From NCBI GenBank assembly GCA_023662865.1, contig JAMPIK010000001.1, positions 101,893 through 165,892 on the forward strand: DNA of 64,000 nt, given 5' to 3'. Under the pieces are notes generated by a model. It had not been told where the DNA came from. It was given only the letters and a program-made list of their open reading frames with translations, and did no database searches. This DNA is from Prevotella sp. (GTDB lineage Bacteria > Bacteroidota > Bacteroidia > Bacteroidales > Muribaculaceae). Shown piece by piece: positions 1 to 8,659 of this stretch; position 1 is the stretch's first letter, and the number at the start of each line of letters is the position of its first letter. The position numbers and the translations under genes are program-made.

Positions 1-101
1 TCCGGTCACAATGCTCGCATTGCTCCCTGCAAGACAAGCCAAATCAGCTCAAAAACACACCGCCCTGATATTCACATTTTTTATTAAACAAGCTCTAAAC
101 A
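1..101. repeat. Dispersed repeat fragment upstream of ffh
   Basis: This stretch has two blocks that recur elsewhere in the window. AAATCAGCTCAAAAA at 41-55 is the exact reverse complement of 6180-6194, and ATTAAACAAGCTCTAAACA at 83-101 is identical to 30219-30237. A small palindrome (AATGC, two bases, GCATT at 10-21) lies at the left end. Together they look like part of a dispersed non-coding repeat running up to the ffh start codon. The repeat matches are seen directly; the idea that they form one element family is inference. The left boundary is outside the window. Confidence 0.5.
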
Positions 102-112
102 CTCATAGCCTT

Positions 113-1459
113 ATGTTTGAAAATTTATCCGAAAGATTGGAGCGTTCCTTTAAGATTATTAAAGGAACTAACAGAATAACAGAAATCAACGTATCTGATG
201 CCGTAAAGGATATCAGAAAGGCTCTGCTTGATGCGGACGTGAACTTTAAGGTAGCCAAGCAATTCACCGATATGGTGAAGGAAAAAGCTATCGGCCAGCA
301 GGTAGTTAAAGATCAAGACCCTCGCAAAAAGATGGTGCTTATTGTGCATCAGGAGCTTACCGCCTTTATGGGCAGCAAAGTTGAACCCATAAATCTTTCC
401 GGTAACCCCACGGTAATACTTATGAGTGGTCTGCAAGGCTCCGGCAAGACAACATTCTCCGGCAAACTTGCCAAGCGTCTCGCCTCAAAAGGGAAAAGAC
501 CTCTGTTGGTAGCGTGCGACGTATATCGCCCCGCCGCTATCGAGCAGCTCAAGGTGTTGGGCGAAAGCATAAATGTGCCGGTTTACAGTGAGCCGGAAAG
601 CAAGGATCCGGTGCAGATTGCGCAAAATGCCATACAATACGCCAAATCTCACAACTATAACCTTGTAATCGTCGATACCGCCGGCCGTCTGGCTGTTGAT
701 GAGCAAATGATGGACGAAATTGAAGCCATCAAAAATGCCATTAAACCTCAGGAGACCCTCTTCGTGGTTGACTCCATGACCGGTCAGGACGCCGTAAATA
801 CAGCCAAGACATTCAACGAGCGCCTTGACTTTGATGGTGTAATTCTCACCAAACTTGACGGCGACACTCGCGGTGGTGCCGCACTCTCAATCCGCACCGT
901 GGTTGACAAGCCGATTAAGTTTGTAGGTACAGGAGAGAAACTCGAAGACATACAGGAGTTTAACCCCGAGGGTATGGCCAACCGTATTCTCGGCATGGGC
1001 GACATTGTGGAGCTTGCCCAACGTGCGCAGGATATTTATGATGAGAAAGAGGCCAAGAAACTGGAAGAGAAAATCCGAAAAAATAAATTTGACTTCGAGG
1101 ACTTCATGGCACAGATTCAGAAAATCAAGAAAATGGGTAATCTTAAGGACTTGGCTTCCATGATACCCGGTGTTGGCAAAGCTATAAAAGACATTGATAT
1201 AGATGACAATGCTTTCAAGGGGATTGAAGCTATCATCAACTCCATGACTCCGTATGAGCGTCAGAATCCGGAAGTGCTGAACACTTCACGCCGCCAACGC
1301 ATTGCTCGCGGTTCCGGTTCAAAAATCCAGGATGTCAACCGCCTTATCAAGCAGTTTGAAAACACTCGCAAGATGATGCGCCTTGCCACCACCAAAAATC
1401 CCTTAAAAATGGCTAAACAAATGCGTCAGGCACAGCAGGCCGCCAAGCGCATGAGATAA
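113..1459 (+). CDS. ffh: Signal recognition particle protein Ffh
   Basis: SRP54-type GTPase that binds 4.5S RNA and signal sequences of nascent membrane proteins and docks with FtsY at the inner membrane. The 448-residue product has the N-terminal helical bundle beginning MFENLSERL, then the G domain with the P-loop GLQGSGKTT near residue 105, DTAGR near 186 and TKLDGD near 245, followed by a methionine-rich M domain ending in [17 protein letters not shown]. Length matches the family. The frame stays open upstream to position 11, but the start at 113 gives the canonical N-terminus and the extra 34 codons would be translated from repeat sequence. folD follows after 26 bp on the same strand and may be co-transcribed. 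Confidence 0.97.
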   Translation: MFENLSERLERSFKIIKGTNRITEINVSDAVKDIRKALLDADVNFKVAKQFTDMVKEKAIGQQVVKDQDPRKKMVLIVHQELTAFMGSKVEPINLSGNPTVILMSGLQGSGKTTFSGKLAKRLASKGKRPLLVACDVYRPAAIEQLKVLGESINVPVYSEPESKDPVQIAQNAIQYAKSHNYNLVIVDTAGRLAVDEQMMDEIEAIKNAIKPQETLFVVDSMTGQDAVNTAKTFNERLDFDGVILTKLDGDTRGGAALSIRTVVDKPIKFVGTGEKLEDIQEFNPEGMANRILGMGDIVELAQRAQDIYDEKEAKKLEEKIRKNKFDFEDFMAQIQKIKKMGNLKDLASMIPGVGKAIKDIDIDDNAFKGIEAIINSMTPYERQNPEVLNTSRRQRIARGSGSKIQDVNRLIKQFENTRKMMRLATTKNPLKMAKQMRQAQQAAKRMR

Positions 1460-1485
1460 CGTTAAATCCTAATATTCAAGTAGAT

Positions 1486-2364
1486 ATGACACTCATTGAC
1501 GGCAAACATACCGCCGAAACAATAAAGAAAGAAATAGCCGCTGAAGTGGCTGAAATGACCGCACGCGGCGAGCGCCCACCTCATTTGGCAGCTATCCTCG
1601 TAGGCCATGACGGCGGCAGCGAAACGTATGTTGCCAATAAGGTGAAAGCTTGCGAGATGTGCGGATTTAAAAGCTCTTTACTTCGTTTTGATGATACAAT
1701 AACGGAAGAAGAACTTCTTAACGTAATCCATAAGCTGAACAATGACCCGGAAGTTGACGGCTTCATTATTCAGTTGCCGTTGCCCAAACACATTGATGAG
1801 CAAAAGGTGACAGAGGCAGTTGACCCTGCGAAAGATGTAGACGGTTTCCACCCGGTGAATGTGGGCAAATTGAGCATAGGATTGCCGTGTTTCAAAAGCG
1901 CAACTCCTTCAGGAATAATTGATTTGCTTGACCGTTATAATATTGATACTCGCGGCAAACACGCCGTTGTTCTCGGCCGCAGCAACATTGTAGGCAAGCC
2001 CATTGCTTCTCTGTTGATGCAAAAGGCTCAACCGGGCAATTGCACAGTGACCGTTTGCCACAGTGCCACACCGAATATCGCCGACATATGCCGACAGGCC
2101 GACATAATAGTAGCTGCTCTAGGCAGCCCCGAGTTCTTGAAAGAAGATATGGTTAAAGAGGGTGCCGTTGTCATTGATGTAGGCACAACGCGTGTAGCCG
2201 ACTCCTCACGAAAGAGCGGTTTCCGCCTTTGCGGAGACGTTGACTTTGAGAAGGTTGCGCCCAAATGTTCTTTCATCACTCCCGTACCCGGCGGTGTAGG
2301 TCCGATGACGATTTGCTCATTGATGAAGAATACTCTTCAGGCTCGCCGTCAGGCTCATAAATAA
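1486..2364 (+). CDS. folD: Bifunctional methylenetetrahydrofolate dehydrogenase/cyclohydrolase FolD
   Basis: Cytoplasmic enzyme that interconverts 5,10-methylene-THF, 5,10-methenyl-THF and 10-formyl-THF for purine and formyl-Met synthesis. The 292-residue length is normal. Visible family marks are [10 protein letters not shown] with the catalytic lysine near residue 50, the DGFxxQLPLP-type segment ([11 protein letters not shown]), the dinucleotide-binding [11 protein letters not shown], and the C-terminal PGGVGPMT. The stop codon overlaps the start of the next gene by one base (TAATG), which points to translational coupling with the CapA-like lipoprotein although the functions are unrelated. 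Confidence 0.96.
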   Translation: MTLIDGKHTAETIKKEIAAEVAEMTARGERPPHLAAILVGHDGGSETYVANKVKACEMCGFKSSLLRFDDTITEEELLNVIHKLNNDPEVDGFIIQLPLPKHIDEQKVTEAVDPAKDVDGFHPVNVGKLSIGLPCFKSATPSGIIDLLDRYNIDTRGKHAVVLGRSNIVGKPIASLLMQKAQPGNCTVTVCHSATPNIADICRQADIIVAALGSPEFLKEDMVKEGAVVIDVGTTRVADSSRKSGFRLCGDVDFEKVAPKCSFITPVPGGVGPMTICSLMKNTLQARRQAHK

Positions 2365-3521
2365 TGAATTTTTGCTTTAAATGGTTGATATGCACATTGG
2401 CTGTGCTACTGTGTTCCTGCTCAAGAGCGGGCAACACAGTAGACACAACTGATGCTGTTGACTCTGCCGCCACATCTGCCTCGGCAATTCTTGAACAGGC
2501 ACAAGCTGCATTGGTGTTCGCCGGAGATGCCATGCAACATCAAGATCAGCTTGACACTGCAAAAAAGCTTGGCGGCGGCACTTTCGATTATTCCGACTGT
2601 TTCACACTGATAGCTCCCACAATTCAAGCTGCCGATTATGCCATAGTTAACCTTGAAGTGCCGCTTGGCGGAGGTAAAGGCGGCTATACCGGATTTCCAT
2701 GCTTTTCCGCACCGGACTCCTTTGCAGAGGCTCTAAAAGATGCGGGGTTTGATCTCTTTCTGACAGCAAATAATCATACCCTTGACCGTGGCGATGCGGG
2801 GTTGAGAAGAACAATTCATGTACTGGACTCGCTTAATGTGGACCATACAGGCACATTTAAAGACACAGTGGAACGCCGGAAGCTTGTACCCTTTATTCGC
2901 GAAGTGAACGGAATTAAAATTGCATTTCTTAATTATACCTACGGCACTAACGGCCTGACAGCAAAAGACGGTGCCGAAGTGGCTATGCTCGACAAAAGCC
3001 AAATTGCCGAGGAAATAAAAAAAGCACGCGAGGCCGGAGCGGAACTTATTTCCGTTATGCCGCATTGGGGCGATGAATATGTCCTTACTGAAAACGCGGC
3101 ACAACGCGATATGGCGCAGTTCCTTATAGATGAGGGCGCTGACCTGATTATCGGCTCTCACCCCCACGTCATTCAACCGATGAAGGTAATTCATTCCGAT
3201 AAACACGACAAAGATGTATTGGTGGTTTACAGCCTCGGTAACTTCATTTCCAATATGAAAACCAACGACACTCGCGGAGGAGCACTGGTTACGGTAACGG
3301 TAGAACGCCCCGAAGGAGAGCAGGCTCGCTTTAAAAGTGCGACCTACGACACTTTCTATTCTGCAAAACCGGCGGGAGACGCATTGCCTAATTTCGCAGT
3401 AATTCCTTCATGGGAAAGTGCAAAAATCCCTTCCTCTCAAATGGGGTGGTGGAACACATTCAATACTTCGGCACGCCGCATCTTCAACAAGCACAATGTA
3501 AATGTACCCACAGCGCATTAA
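2364..3521 (+). CDS. CapA family metallophosphatase-like lipoprotein
   Basis: The 385-residue product starts with a hydrophobic signal segment ending in LLCSC, a plausible lipobox, so it is probably an outer-membrane or periplasmic lipoprotein. The rest matches the PGA_cap/CapA fold, a calcineurin-like phosphoesterase relative: FAGDAM near residue 52, NLEVPL, ANNHTLDRGD, PHWGDEY, GSHPHVIQP and YSLGNFISN carry the metal-binding Asp/Asn/His residues in the expected order. CapA proteins were first linked to poly-gamma-glutamate capsule synthesis, but orphan copies without CapB/C, as here, have no proven reaction. It overlaps folD by 1 bp and the downstream lipid kinase by 1 bp. Confidence 0.85.
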   Translation: MNFCFKWLICTLAVLLCSCSRAGNTVDTTDAVDSAATSASAILEQAQAALVFAGDAMQHQDQLDTAKKLGGGTFDYSDCFTLIAPTIQAADYAIVNLEVPLGGGKGGYTGFPCFSAPDSFAEALKDAGFDLFLTANNHTLDRGDAGLRRTIHVLDSLNVDHTGTFKDTVERRKLVPFIREVNGIKIAFLNYTYGTNGLTAKDGAEVAMLDKSQIAEEIKKAREAGAELISVMPHWGDEYVLTENAAQRDMAQFLIDEGADLIIGSHPHVIQPMKVIHSDKHDKDVLVVYSLGNFISNMKTNDTRGGALVTVTVERPEGEQARFKSATYDTFYSAKPAGDALPNFAVIPSWESAKIPSSQMGWWNTFNTSARRIFNKHNVNVPTAH

Positions 3522-4390
3522 TGGAAGGTAAAGCACTCATTATTATAAATCCCAAATCCGGTACGCGTACCAAATTCGGTATTGAGACAGCCATTGAGAA
3601 TGTTTTCGGCTCTCGGGCAGACATTGTATTTACCGAACGTCCGGGTCATGCCACAGAGCTTGCAGCAGCTGCAACCCGGGAGGGATACGACAGAGTTGTG
3701 GCCGTGGGGGGCGACGGCACCGTAAACGAAACGGCCAACGGCTTGTTGCACACCAATATACCTCTGGCAATAATTCCTTTCGGCTCCGGCAACGGACTTG
3801 CTCGCGACATAGGTATCCCGATGAAGCGTGACGCCGCTTTGGAGGTAGCCGCTGCCGGAAAGTCGGCCAATGTAGATTGCGGCACAGTCGGCGGCAAAAA
3901 TTTTTTTTGCACAATGGGGGTTGGGTTTGATGCACTCGTGAGTCAGGAATTTGCACATGCTCAACGACGAGGGCTTCTGGCCTATTCTCGTATTGCCGTC
4001 AACAACTTTATGCGCTATAAGCCTCAAAATTACAACATTACGGTAGATGACACGCAGTATGAGTTTAAAGCGTTCATAATAGCCGTATGCAACGCAGCCC
4101 AATATGGCAACAACGCATTTATAGCACCACACGCTTCCATGTCAGACGGCAAACTCGATGTGACTGTTGTGGAGCGCGGACATTTGGGCAGTCTCGCCAC
4201 AGCCGGCGTGCGCCTGTTTACTCACAATCTTGACCGCTCACACATAGTACATTGTCTGCGTGGCAAACACATCTTAATACAACGCGAGTATGAAGGACCC
4301 GGCCATATCGACGGTGAAGCCGTTACTCTTCCGGCTGAATTGGATATTTCATGCCAACCCGGTGTGCTGAAAGTTATAGTGCCCGAATAA
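3521..4390 (+). CDS. Diacylglycerol kinase-family lipid kinase (YegS/DagK type)
   Basis: The 289-residue product has the DAGK catalytic domain: INPKSGTRTK at residues 9-18, the nucleotide-binding GGDGTVNE near 66-73 and GSGNGLARDIGIP near 89-101, followed by a beta-sandwich domain with GVGFDA and a C-terminal HIDGE motif. Family members phosphorylate diacylglycerol, sphingoid bases or related lipids at the inner membrane; the substrate here is unknown. The frame extends upstream to 3410, but the ATG at 3521 overlaps the preceding stop (TAATG) and begins right at the first beta strand, so it is preferred. It is the last gene of the folD-capA-lipid kinase run. Confidence 0.9.
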   Translation: MEGKALIIINPKSGTRTKFGIETAIENVFGSRADIVFTERPGHATELAAAATREGYDRVVAVGGDGTVNETANGLLHTNIPLAIIPFGSGNGLARDIGIPMKRDAALEVAAAGKSANVDCGTVGGKNFFCTMGVGFDALVSQEFAHAQRRGLLAYSRIAVNNFMRYKPQNYNITVDDTQYEFKAFIIAVCNAAQYGNNAFIAPHASMSDGKLDVTVVERGHLGSLATAGVRLFTHNLDRSHIVHCLRGKHILIQREYEGPGHIDGEAVTLPAELDISCQPGVLKVIVPE

Positions 4391-4534
4391 TTTTAACTTT
4401 GACCGATTGCTGTCAAAATACATGAAATTAAAGCATATCCAACGCTTATAAATTGCATAATGTTACTTACATATGCACGTTTTATAACAGTACGTACTCT
4501 TCAACTCTCACACCGGCCAAAAAAAATATTCCTA

Positions 4535-4570
4535 TTTTGTTGGCCAATAAATAAAAAGTTTGTAATTTTG
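4535..4570 (+). promoter_or_regulatory. gdhA promoter (Bacteroidota type)
   Basis: TTTTGTTG at 4535-4542 serves as the -33 element, and TAATTTTG at 4563-4570 matches the TAnnTTTG -7 consensus with 20 nt between TTG and TA. Transcription would begin near 4577, leaving a leader of about 87 nt. Confidence 0.75.
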
Positions 4571-4587
4571 AGCCAAATTTAGAAGGA

Positions 4588-4610
4588 AGAGGAAAGTCAG
4601 CACTTTCTCT
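4588..4610 (+). other. Leader hairpin of gdhA
   Basis: AGAGGAAAGT (4588-4597) can pair with ACTTTCTCT (4602-4610) with one bulged G and a 4-nt loop. It lies in the predicted 5' untranslated leader of gdhA, about 55 nt before the ATG. A role in mRNA stability is possible but is inference. Confidence 0.4.
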
Positions 4611-4663
4611 GCTTTACTAAACTGTATAAACTAATAGAAATAACCCATAAATCTCTATTACCT

Positions 4664-6004
4664 ATGAACATTAATGAAATCATGGCCAACCTTGAGGCCA
4701 AACACCCCGGAGAAAAAGAATACCTCCAGGCAGTGAAAGAGGTTCTTCTCTCAGTAGAAGAGGTTTACAACCAGCACCCCGAATTCGAAAAAGCCCGTCT
4801 TATCGAGCGTATGGTAGAGCCCGACCGCATCTTCACATTCCGTGTGACTTGGGTTGACGACAAAGGCGAGGTTCAGAACAACATAGGTTACCGCGTACAA
4901 TTCAACAACGCCATCGGCCCATACAAAGGCGGTATCCGTTTCCACGCTTCTGTAAACCTTTCAATCCTCAAATTCCTCGGTTTCGAGCAGACTTTCAAAA
5001 ACGCCCTCACTACTCTCCCCATGGGTGGTGGTAAAGGTGGTTCCGACTTCTCACCCCGCGGCAAGAGCGATGCTGAAGTAATGCGTTTCTGCCAGGCCTT
5101 CATCCTCGAACTCTGGCGCAACCTCGGTCCCGACCGCGACGTTCCCGCAGGTGACATAGGTGTTGGTGGCCGTGAAGTAGGCTATATGTACGGTATGTAC
5201 AAAAAACTCGCTCGCGAAAACACAGGTACATTCACAGGTAAGGGTCTTAGCTTCGGTGGTTCACGTATCCGTCCCGAGGCTACCGGTTACGGTGCTATCT
5301 ACTTCGTACAGGACGTTCTCAAAAAGAACTGGAACGAAGAACTCGCCGGCAAGACTATCGCAGTTTCCGGTTTCGGTAACGTAGCTTGGGGTGCTGCCAA
5401 GAAAGCAACAGAACTCGGCGGTAAAGTTGTAACTATCTCAGGTCCCGACGGATATATCTACGATCCCGCAGGTCTCAACGAAGAGAAAATCGACTATATG
5501 CTTGAGCTCCGTGCTTCCGGCAACGATATCGTAGCTCCCTACGCTGAGAAATTCGCAGGCTCACAGTTCTTCCCCGGCCGCAAACCTTGGGAGCAGAAAG
5601 TAGACATCGCTCTTCCCTGCGCTACTCAGAACGAGCTCGGCGGCGAAGATGCTAAAGCTCTTATCGCTAACAACGTACAGCTCTGTGCTGAAGTTTCAAA
5701 CATGGGTTGCACACCCGAAGCTATCGATGCTTTCATTGCTAACAAGACTATCTACTGCCCCGGTAAGGCTGTTAACGCAGGTGGTGTAGGTGTATCAGGT
5801 CTCGAAATGAGCCAGGATGCTGAACACCTCCAGTGGAGCGCAGAAGAAGTAGATGCCAAGCTGCACGAAATGATGAACTCAATCCACGCTGCTTGCGTTG
5901 AATACGGTACTCAGGCTGACGGCTACATCAACTACATGAAGGGTGCTAACATCGCCGGCTTCATGAAGGTAGCTGACGCTATGATGGGTCAGGGTATTAT
6001 CTAA
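4664..6004 (+). CDS. gdhA: NADP-specific glutamate dehydrogenase
   Basis: Cytoplasmic hexameric enzyme making glutamate from 2-oxoglutarate and ammonia. The 446-residue length is that of the small hexameric GDH class. The substrate-binding segment LPMGGGKGGSDF lies near residues 118-129, PAGDIGVGGREVGYM near 162-176, and a Rossmann GFGNVAWGAA near 236-245. Codon use is markedly biased (TTC, CTC, GGT, AAC, GAA favoured) compared with neighbouring genes, as expected of one of the most highly expressed genes in the cell. It is monocistronic, with its own promoter upstream and a strong terminator 22 bp after the stop. NADP preference is assigned from overall similarity to the 445-450-residue NADP class. 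Confidence 0.96.
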   Translation: MNINEIMANLEAKHPGEKEYLQAVKEVLLSVEEVYNQHPEFEKARLIERMVEPDRIFTFRVTWVDDKGEVQNNIGYRVQFNNAIGPYKGGIRFHASVNLSILKFLGFEQTFKNALTTLPMGGGKGGSDFSPRGKSDAEVMRFCQAFILELWRNLGPDRDVPAGDIGVGGREVGYMYGMYKKLARENTGTFTGKGLSFGGSRIRPEATGYGAIYFVQDVLKKNWNEELAGKTIAVSGFGNVAWGAAKKATELGGKVVTISGPDGYIYDPAGLNEEKIDYMLELRASGNDIVAPYAEKFAGSQFFPGRKPWEQKVDIALPCATQNELGGEDAKALIANNVQLCAEVSNMGCTPEAIDAFIANKTIYCPGKAVNAGGVGVSGLEMSQDAEHLQWSAEEVDAKLHEMMNSIHAACVEYGTQADGYINYMKGANIAGFMKVADAMMGQGII

Positions 6005-6026
6005 TCAGTTGAATACTTCACTACAT

Positions 6027-6054
6027 ACAGAGGACACTTTCGAGTGTCCTCTGT
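6027..6054 (+). terminator. Rho-independent terminator of gdhA
   Basis: A perfect 12-bp stem (ACAGAGGACACT / AGTGTCCTCTGT) closed by the extra-stable TTCG tetraloop at 6039-6042 and followed by TTTATT. It sits 22 bp after the gdhA stop. Confidence 0.92.
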
Positions 6055-6060
6055 TTTATT

Positions 6061-6316
6061 CTTATAACTTGCCTATTTTACTTTTTGTAGATTTTATAAT
6101 TCCCTGTCAACATAGGCATAAATTACACCGACTTCAATAAGTAGCTGAGAAAAATTAATGAACAGATTAAACGAAGTTATTTTTGAGCTGATTTCGCTGC
6201 AGAACGAAAGAGCATAGCAAGCCAAAGTACACGCCGAAATACAAAAGGTGTGCATAGAACGCCTATTTACCGTACATTACTCAACTTCGCAACAAAATCA
6301 AGAAAGCTGAATAATA
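6061..6316. repeat. Non-coding gap with a dispersed repeat fragment
   Basis: No open reading frame of note. TTTTTGAGCTGATTT at 6180-6194 is an exact inverted copy of 41-55, and the sequence after it (AAGAGCATAGCAAGCC, 6208-6223) loosely resembles the corresponding flank of the first copy. This looks like a decayed copy of the same repeat. The rest shows nothing recognisable. Confidence 0.45.
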
Positions 6317-6814
6317 CTATTTAAGCTTGTCAGTAGCTACTGTATAGTCCGGCTCGTTTGTGATTTCGCTTACCAATTCATTGGCTATTACAGTTCCGTC
6401 TGTGTCTATAACTACCAGAGAACGTGCATATAAGCCGCGCATCGGGCCATCGGCTATCTTCACACCGTAGGCATCGCCGAAATCAGAGCGGAAACCGGAG
6501 GCTGTCTTCACATTTTCAATACCGTTGATAGTGCAGAAGCGAGCTGCTGCAAAGGGTAGGTCCATTGACACACACAGCACTACCGTGTTCGGCATTTTAG
6601 ATGCTTCAACATTAAATCGGCGTACGGAAGCGGCACACACATCAGTGTCAAGGCTCGGGAAGATGTTAAGAACTACACGTTTTCCGGCGAAATCGCTCAA
6701 CTTGATATCAGACAAATCTTGTGCTGCAAGAGTAAAATCGGGAGCGAGTTTACCCACTTCCGGCAGTGATCCCACTGTTGACATGGGATTACCCATCAAA
6801 GTTATTTTTTCCAT
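6317..6814 (-). CDS. tpx: Thiol peroxidase Tpx
   Basis: Atypical 2-Cys peroxiredoxin that reduces hydroperoxides with electrons from thioredoxin. The 165-residue product shows the peroxidatic Cys60 in SLDTDVCAASVRRFN and the resolving Cys94 in RFCTIN, the spacing known for Tpx (E. coli Cys61/Cys95). The second half has the usual GVKIADGPMRGLYARS segment. It is a single-gene unit, transcribed away from the kinase gene at 7042. trxA at 30712 in the same window encodes a possible reductant. Confidence 0.95.
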   Translation of the reverse strand: MEKITLMGNPMSTVGSLPEVGKLAPDFTLAAQDLSDIKLSDFAGKRVVLNIFPSLDTDVCAASVRRFNVEASKMPNTVVLCVSMDLPFAAARFCTINGIENVKTASGFRSDFGDAYGVKIADGPMRGLYARSLVVIDTDGTVIANELVSEITNEPDYTVATDKLK

Positions 6815-6919
6815 ATATTATTTTTTAGAATTATTCTGCAAAAGAAACGCAATAGTTCTAATAAATGTTCATTCCATTTCAAAAGAAAGAAATCGGAATG
6901 TGAAATTTATGTTAATACG

Positions 6920-6927
6920 CAAATATA
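6920..6927 (-). promoter_or_regulatory. Possible -7 element for tpx
   Basis: Read on the minus strand this is TATATTTG, a full TAnnTTTG match. The -33 region is only TTTC-like, and the implied leader of roughly 100 nt is long, so the call is tentative. Confidence 0.4.
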
Positions 6928-7006
6928 ATTTCTTTTCATTCGCCTGAAACACAATTCATTTCAGCTAATCACTGAATTTTATCTTCATTTCTTTGTTATT
7001 TTTTAG

Positions 7007-7014
7007 TAACTTTG
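7007..7014 (+). promoter_or_regulatory. -7 element for the Ser/Thr kinase gene cluster
   Basis: TAACTTTG matches the Bacteroidota -7 consensus and ends 27 nt before the ATG. No convincing TTTG lies 19-20 nt upstream, so the promoter may be weak or need an activator. Confidence 0.5.
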
Positions 7015-7041
7015 TGAAAGTTTTATAAGACGTTTGAAGTT

Positions 7042-8289
7042 ATGGCAAGCAATAATGTATCTGAAAATATTGATACAAGGCTGAAAGAGGGTACTCTATT
7101 AGACAATGGTCATTATCGCATTGAGCATGTGTTGGGACAGGGGGGCTTCGGCATCACTTACTTGGCGAAACATACATTGTTAAACAAGGCTGTCGCTGTC
7201 AAGGAATTTTTTCCGGCATCTTTGTGCAACCGGGAAAAAGGCTCAAATACAGTGTTGTCCTTTACACAGTCCAACACTAACATTGTGTCAAAGCTAAGGC
7301 AGAAATTCTTGAAAGAGGCATCGCATATTGCCGAAATGGACTCGCCTTACATTGTGAGAATTACTGATGTGTTTGAAGAGAACGACACCGCTTACTATGT
7401 GATGGATTATATCGACGGATACTCCCTCGCACAATTGGTAAAAGAGAACGGACCTTTACCTGCACCAAAGGCTATTGAATACGTCAGCAAAATAGGGGAG
7501 GCGTTGACGTATATCCATTCCAAGAAAATCAATCACTTGGACGTGAAGCCTGCTAACATTATGGTGCGCAGGAGCGATGACAATCCGATATTGGTAGACT
7601 TCGGCTTGTCCAAAAGGTATGATTCAGAGGGAAATCAGACTTCGACTACTCCGGTTGGCATAAGCCACGGGTATGCACCAATGGAGCAATACAGTGATGA
7701 CGGCGTGACCGAGTTCTCTTCTCAAACAGATTTATATTCCTTGGCTGCCACGCTCTATTATCTTCTGTCGGACACTACACCGCCCGCTGCCGGAAAGCTG
7801 CTTGAAAACGGTCTGTCGTTTCCCAAGGGATTTCCGAAGGCGCTTGAGGCTCCGATATTGAAAGCAATGTCGCCCAGGCGTAAAGACAGACACGAGAGTG
7901 TAGCCGCTTTTGTTGCTCAAATCAGGAATAACAAGACTTCGCCTCGACATAAGTCGCAAGCTAAAGAGCAAACAAAAATTTATGCGGAACACACGGAACT
8001 TGCACAAACTCCGCCGAGCGACACGGAATTTAATAATACCGTAATTTCCGAATCTGATGCGGGGGCAAAAAAGAAATCAGGTGCGCGGAACCGGATTATT
8101 TCAATAATCGTGTTCCTGTTGTTGGTCGGCGGTGGTGTGTTGGCATATCTGTATTACGACTCCGCGTCTCACAAACAAGAAAGTGAAATAATTTCGGCTA
8201 AGGAAACTGTGGAAATAGACGAGAACGACATCTCAGACGAAAACACAATTATTCCCGGCCAAGAAAAATCCATTTACGAAAACTATTGA
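7042..8289 (+). CDS. Transmembrane Hanks-type Ser/Thr protein kinase
   Basis: The 415-residue product has an N-terminal kinase domain (about residues 25-295): glycine loop GQGGFG (32-37), VAVKEF with Lys54, catalytic loop HLDVKPAN (165-172), DFG (186-188) and YAPMEQY in the activation segment region (211-217). The catalytic loop is HLD rather than HRD, with Asp167, Lys169 and Asn172 present, so activity is expected. A basic, Ser/Thr-rich linker (about 296-350) leads to one membrane helix at 351-372 and a short acidic tail. There is no PASTA or other large external sensor domain. It heads a same-strand run with a PAS protein, an SNF2 ATPase and a 623-residue protein; substrates are unknown. 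Confidence 0.93.
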   Translation: MASNNVSENIDTRLKEGTLLDNGHYRIEHVLGQGGFGITYLAKHTLLNKAVAVKEFFPASLCNREKGSNTVLSFTQSNTNIVSKLRQKFLKEASHIAEMDSPYIVRITDVFEENDTAYYVMDYIDGYSLAQLVKENGPLPAPKAIEYVSKIGEALTYIHSKKINHLDVKPANIMVRRSDDNPILVDFGLSKRYDSEGNQTSTTPVGISHGYAPMEQYSDDGVTEFSSQTDLYSLAATLYYLLSDTTPPAAGKLLENGLSFPKGFPKALEAPILKAMSPRRKDRHESVAAFVAQIRNNKTSPRHKSQAKEQTKIYAEHTELAQTPPSDTEFNNTVISESDAGAKKKSGARNRIISIIVFLLLVGGGVLAYLYYDSASHKQESEIISAKETVEIDENDISDENTIIPGQEKSIYENY

Positions 8290-8294
8290 ACATT

Positions 8295-8633
8295 ATGTTA
8301 CCTAATATTGAATGGGCTGAACAAATGAATTGTGCCGTGACTGTTTGCGATGCACAAGGTATAATTCTTTATATGAACGAAAAGGCGCGAGAAACGTTTA
8401 TAAAACATGGAGACCTCATAGGCAAAAACCTCTTTAAATGTCACTCTCCGGCGTCTGCCGAAAAAATACGGCATATGCTCGCTTCCGGAGAGAGCAACAG
8501 TTACACCATCGATAAGGGGACGATTAAGAAAATGATATATCAGACTCCTTGGCGTAAAGACGGCGTTATTGCCGGAATGGTGGAGATTTCCATGATTATT
8601 CCCAAAGAGATGCCCCATTACGTGCGTTTCTGA
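8295..8633 (+). CDS. Small single-domain PAS protein
   Basis: A 112-residue product that is essentially one PAS fold: CAVTVCDAQGIILYMNEKARETF at the start, IGKNLFKCH in the middle and a C-terminal WRKDGVIAGMVEIS strand pair, typical of PAS sensor modules. No output domain is attached, so it could sense a small ligand and act through a partner. The ATG at 8295 is 5 bp after the kinase stop; an upstream TTG at 8286 overlapping the kinase stop is also in frame but less likely. The position, between a kinase and an SNF2 ATPase, suggests a sensory subunit; that is inference. Confidence 0.78.
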   Translation: MLPNIEWAEQMNCAVTVCDAQGIILYMNEKARETFIKHGDLIGKNLFKCHSPASAEKIRHMLASGESNSYTIDKGTIKKMIYQTPWRKDGVIAGMVEISMIIPKEMPHYVRF

Positions 8634-8659
8634 CGTTTCGAACTTATAGTTTATCAAAA

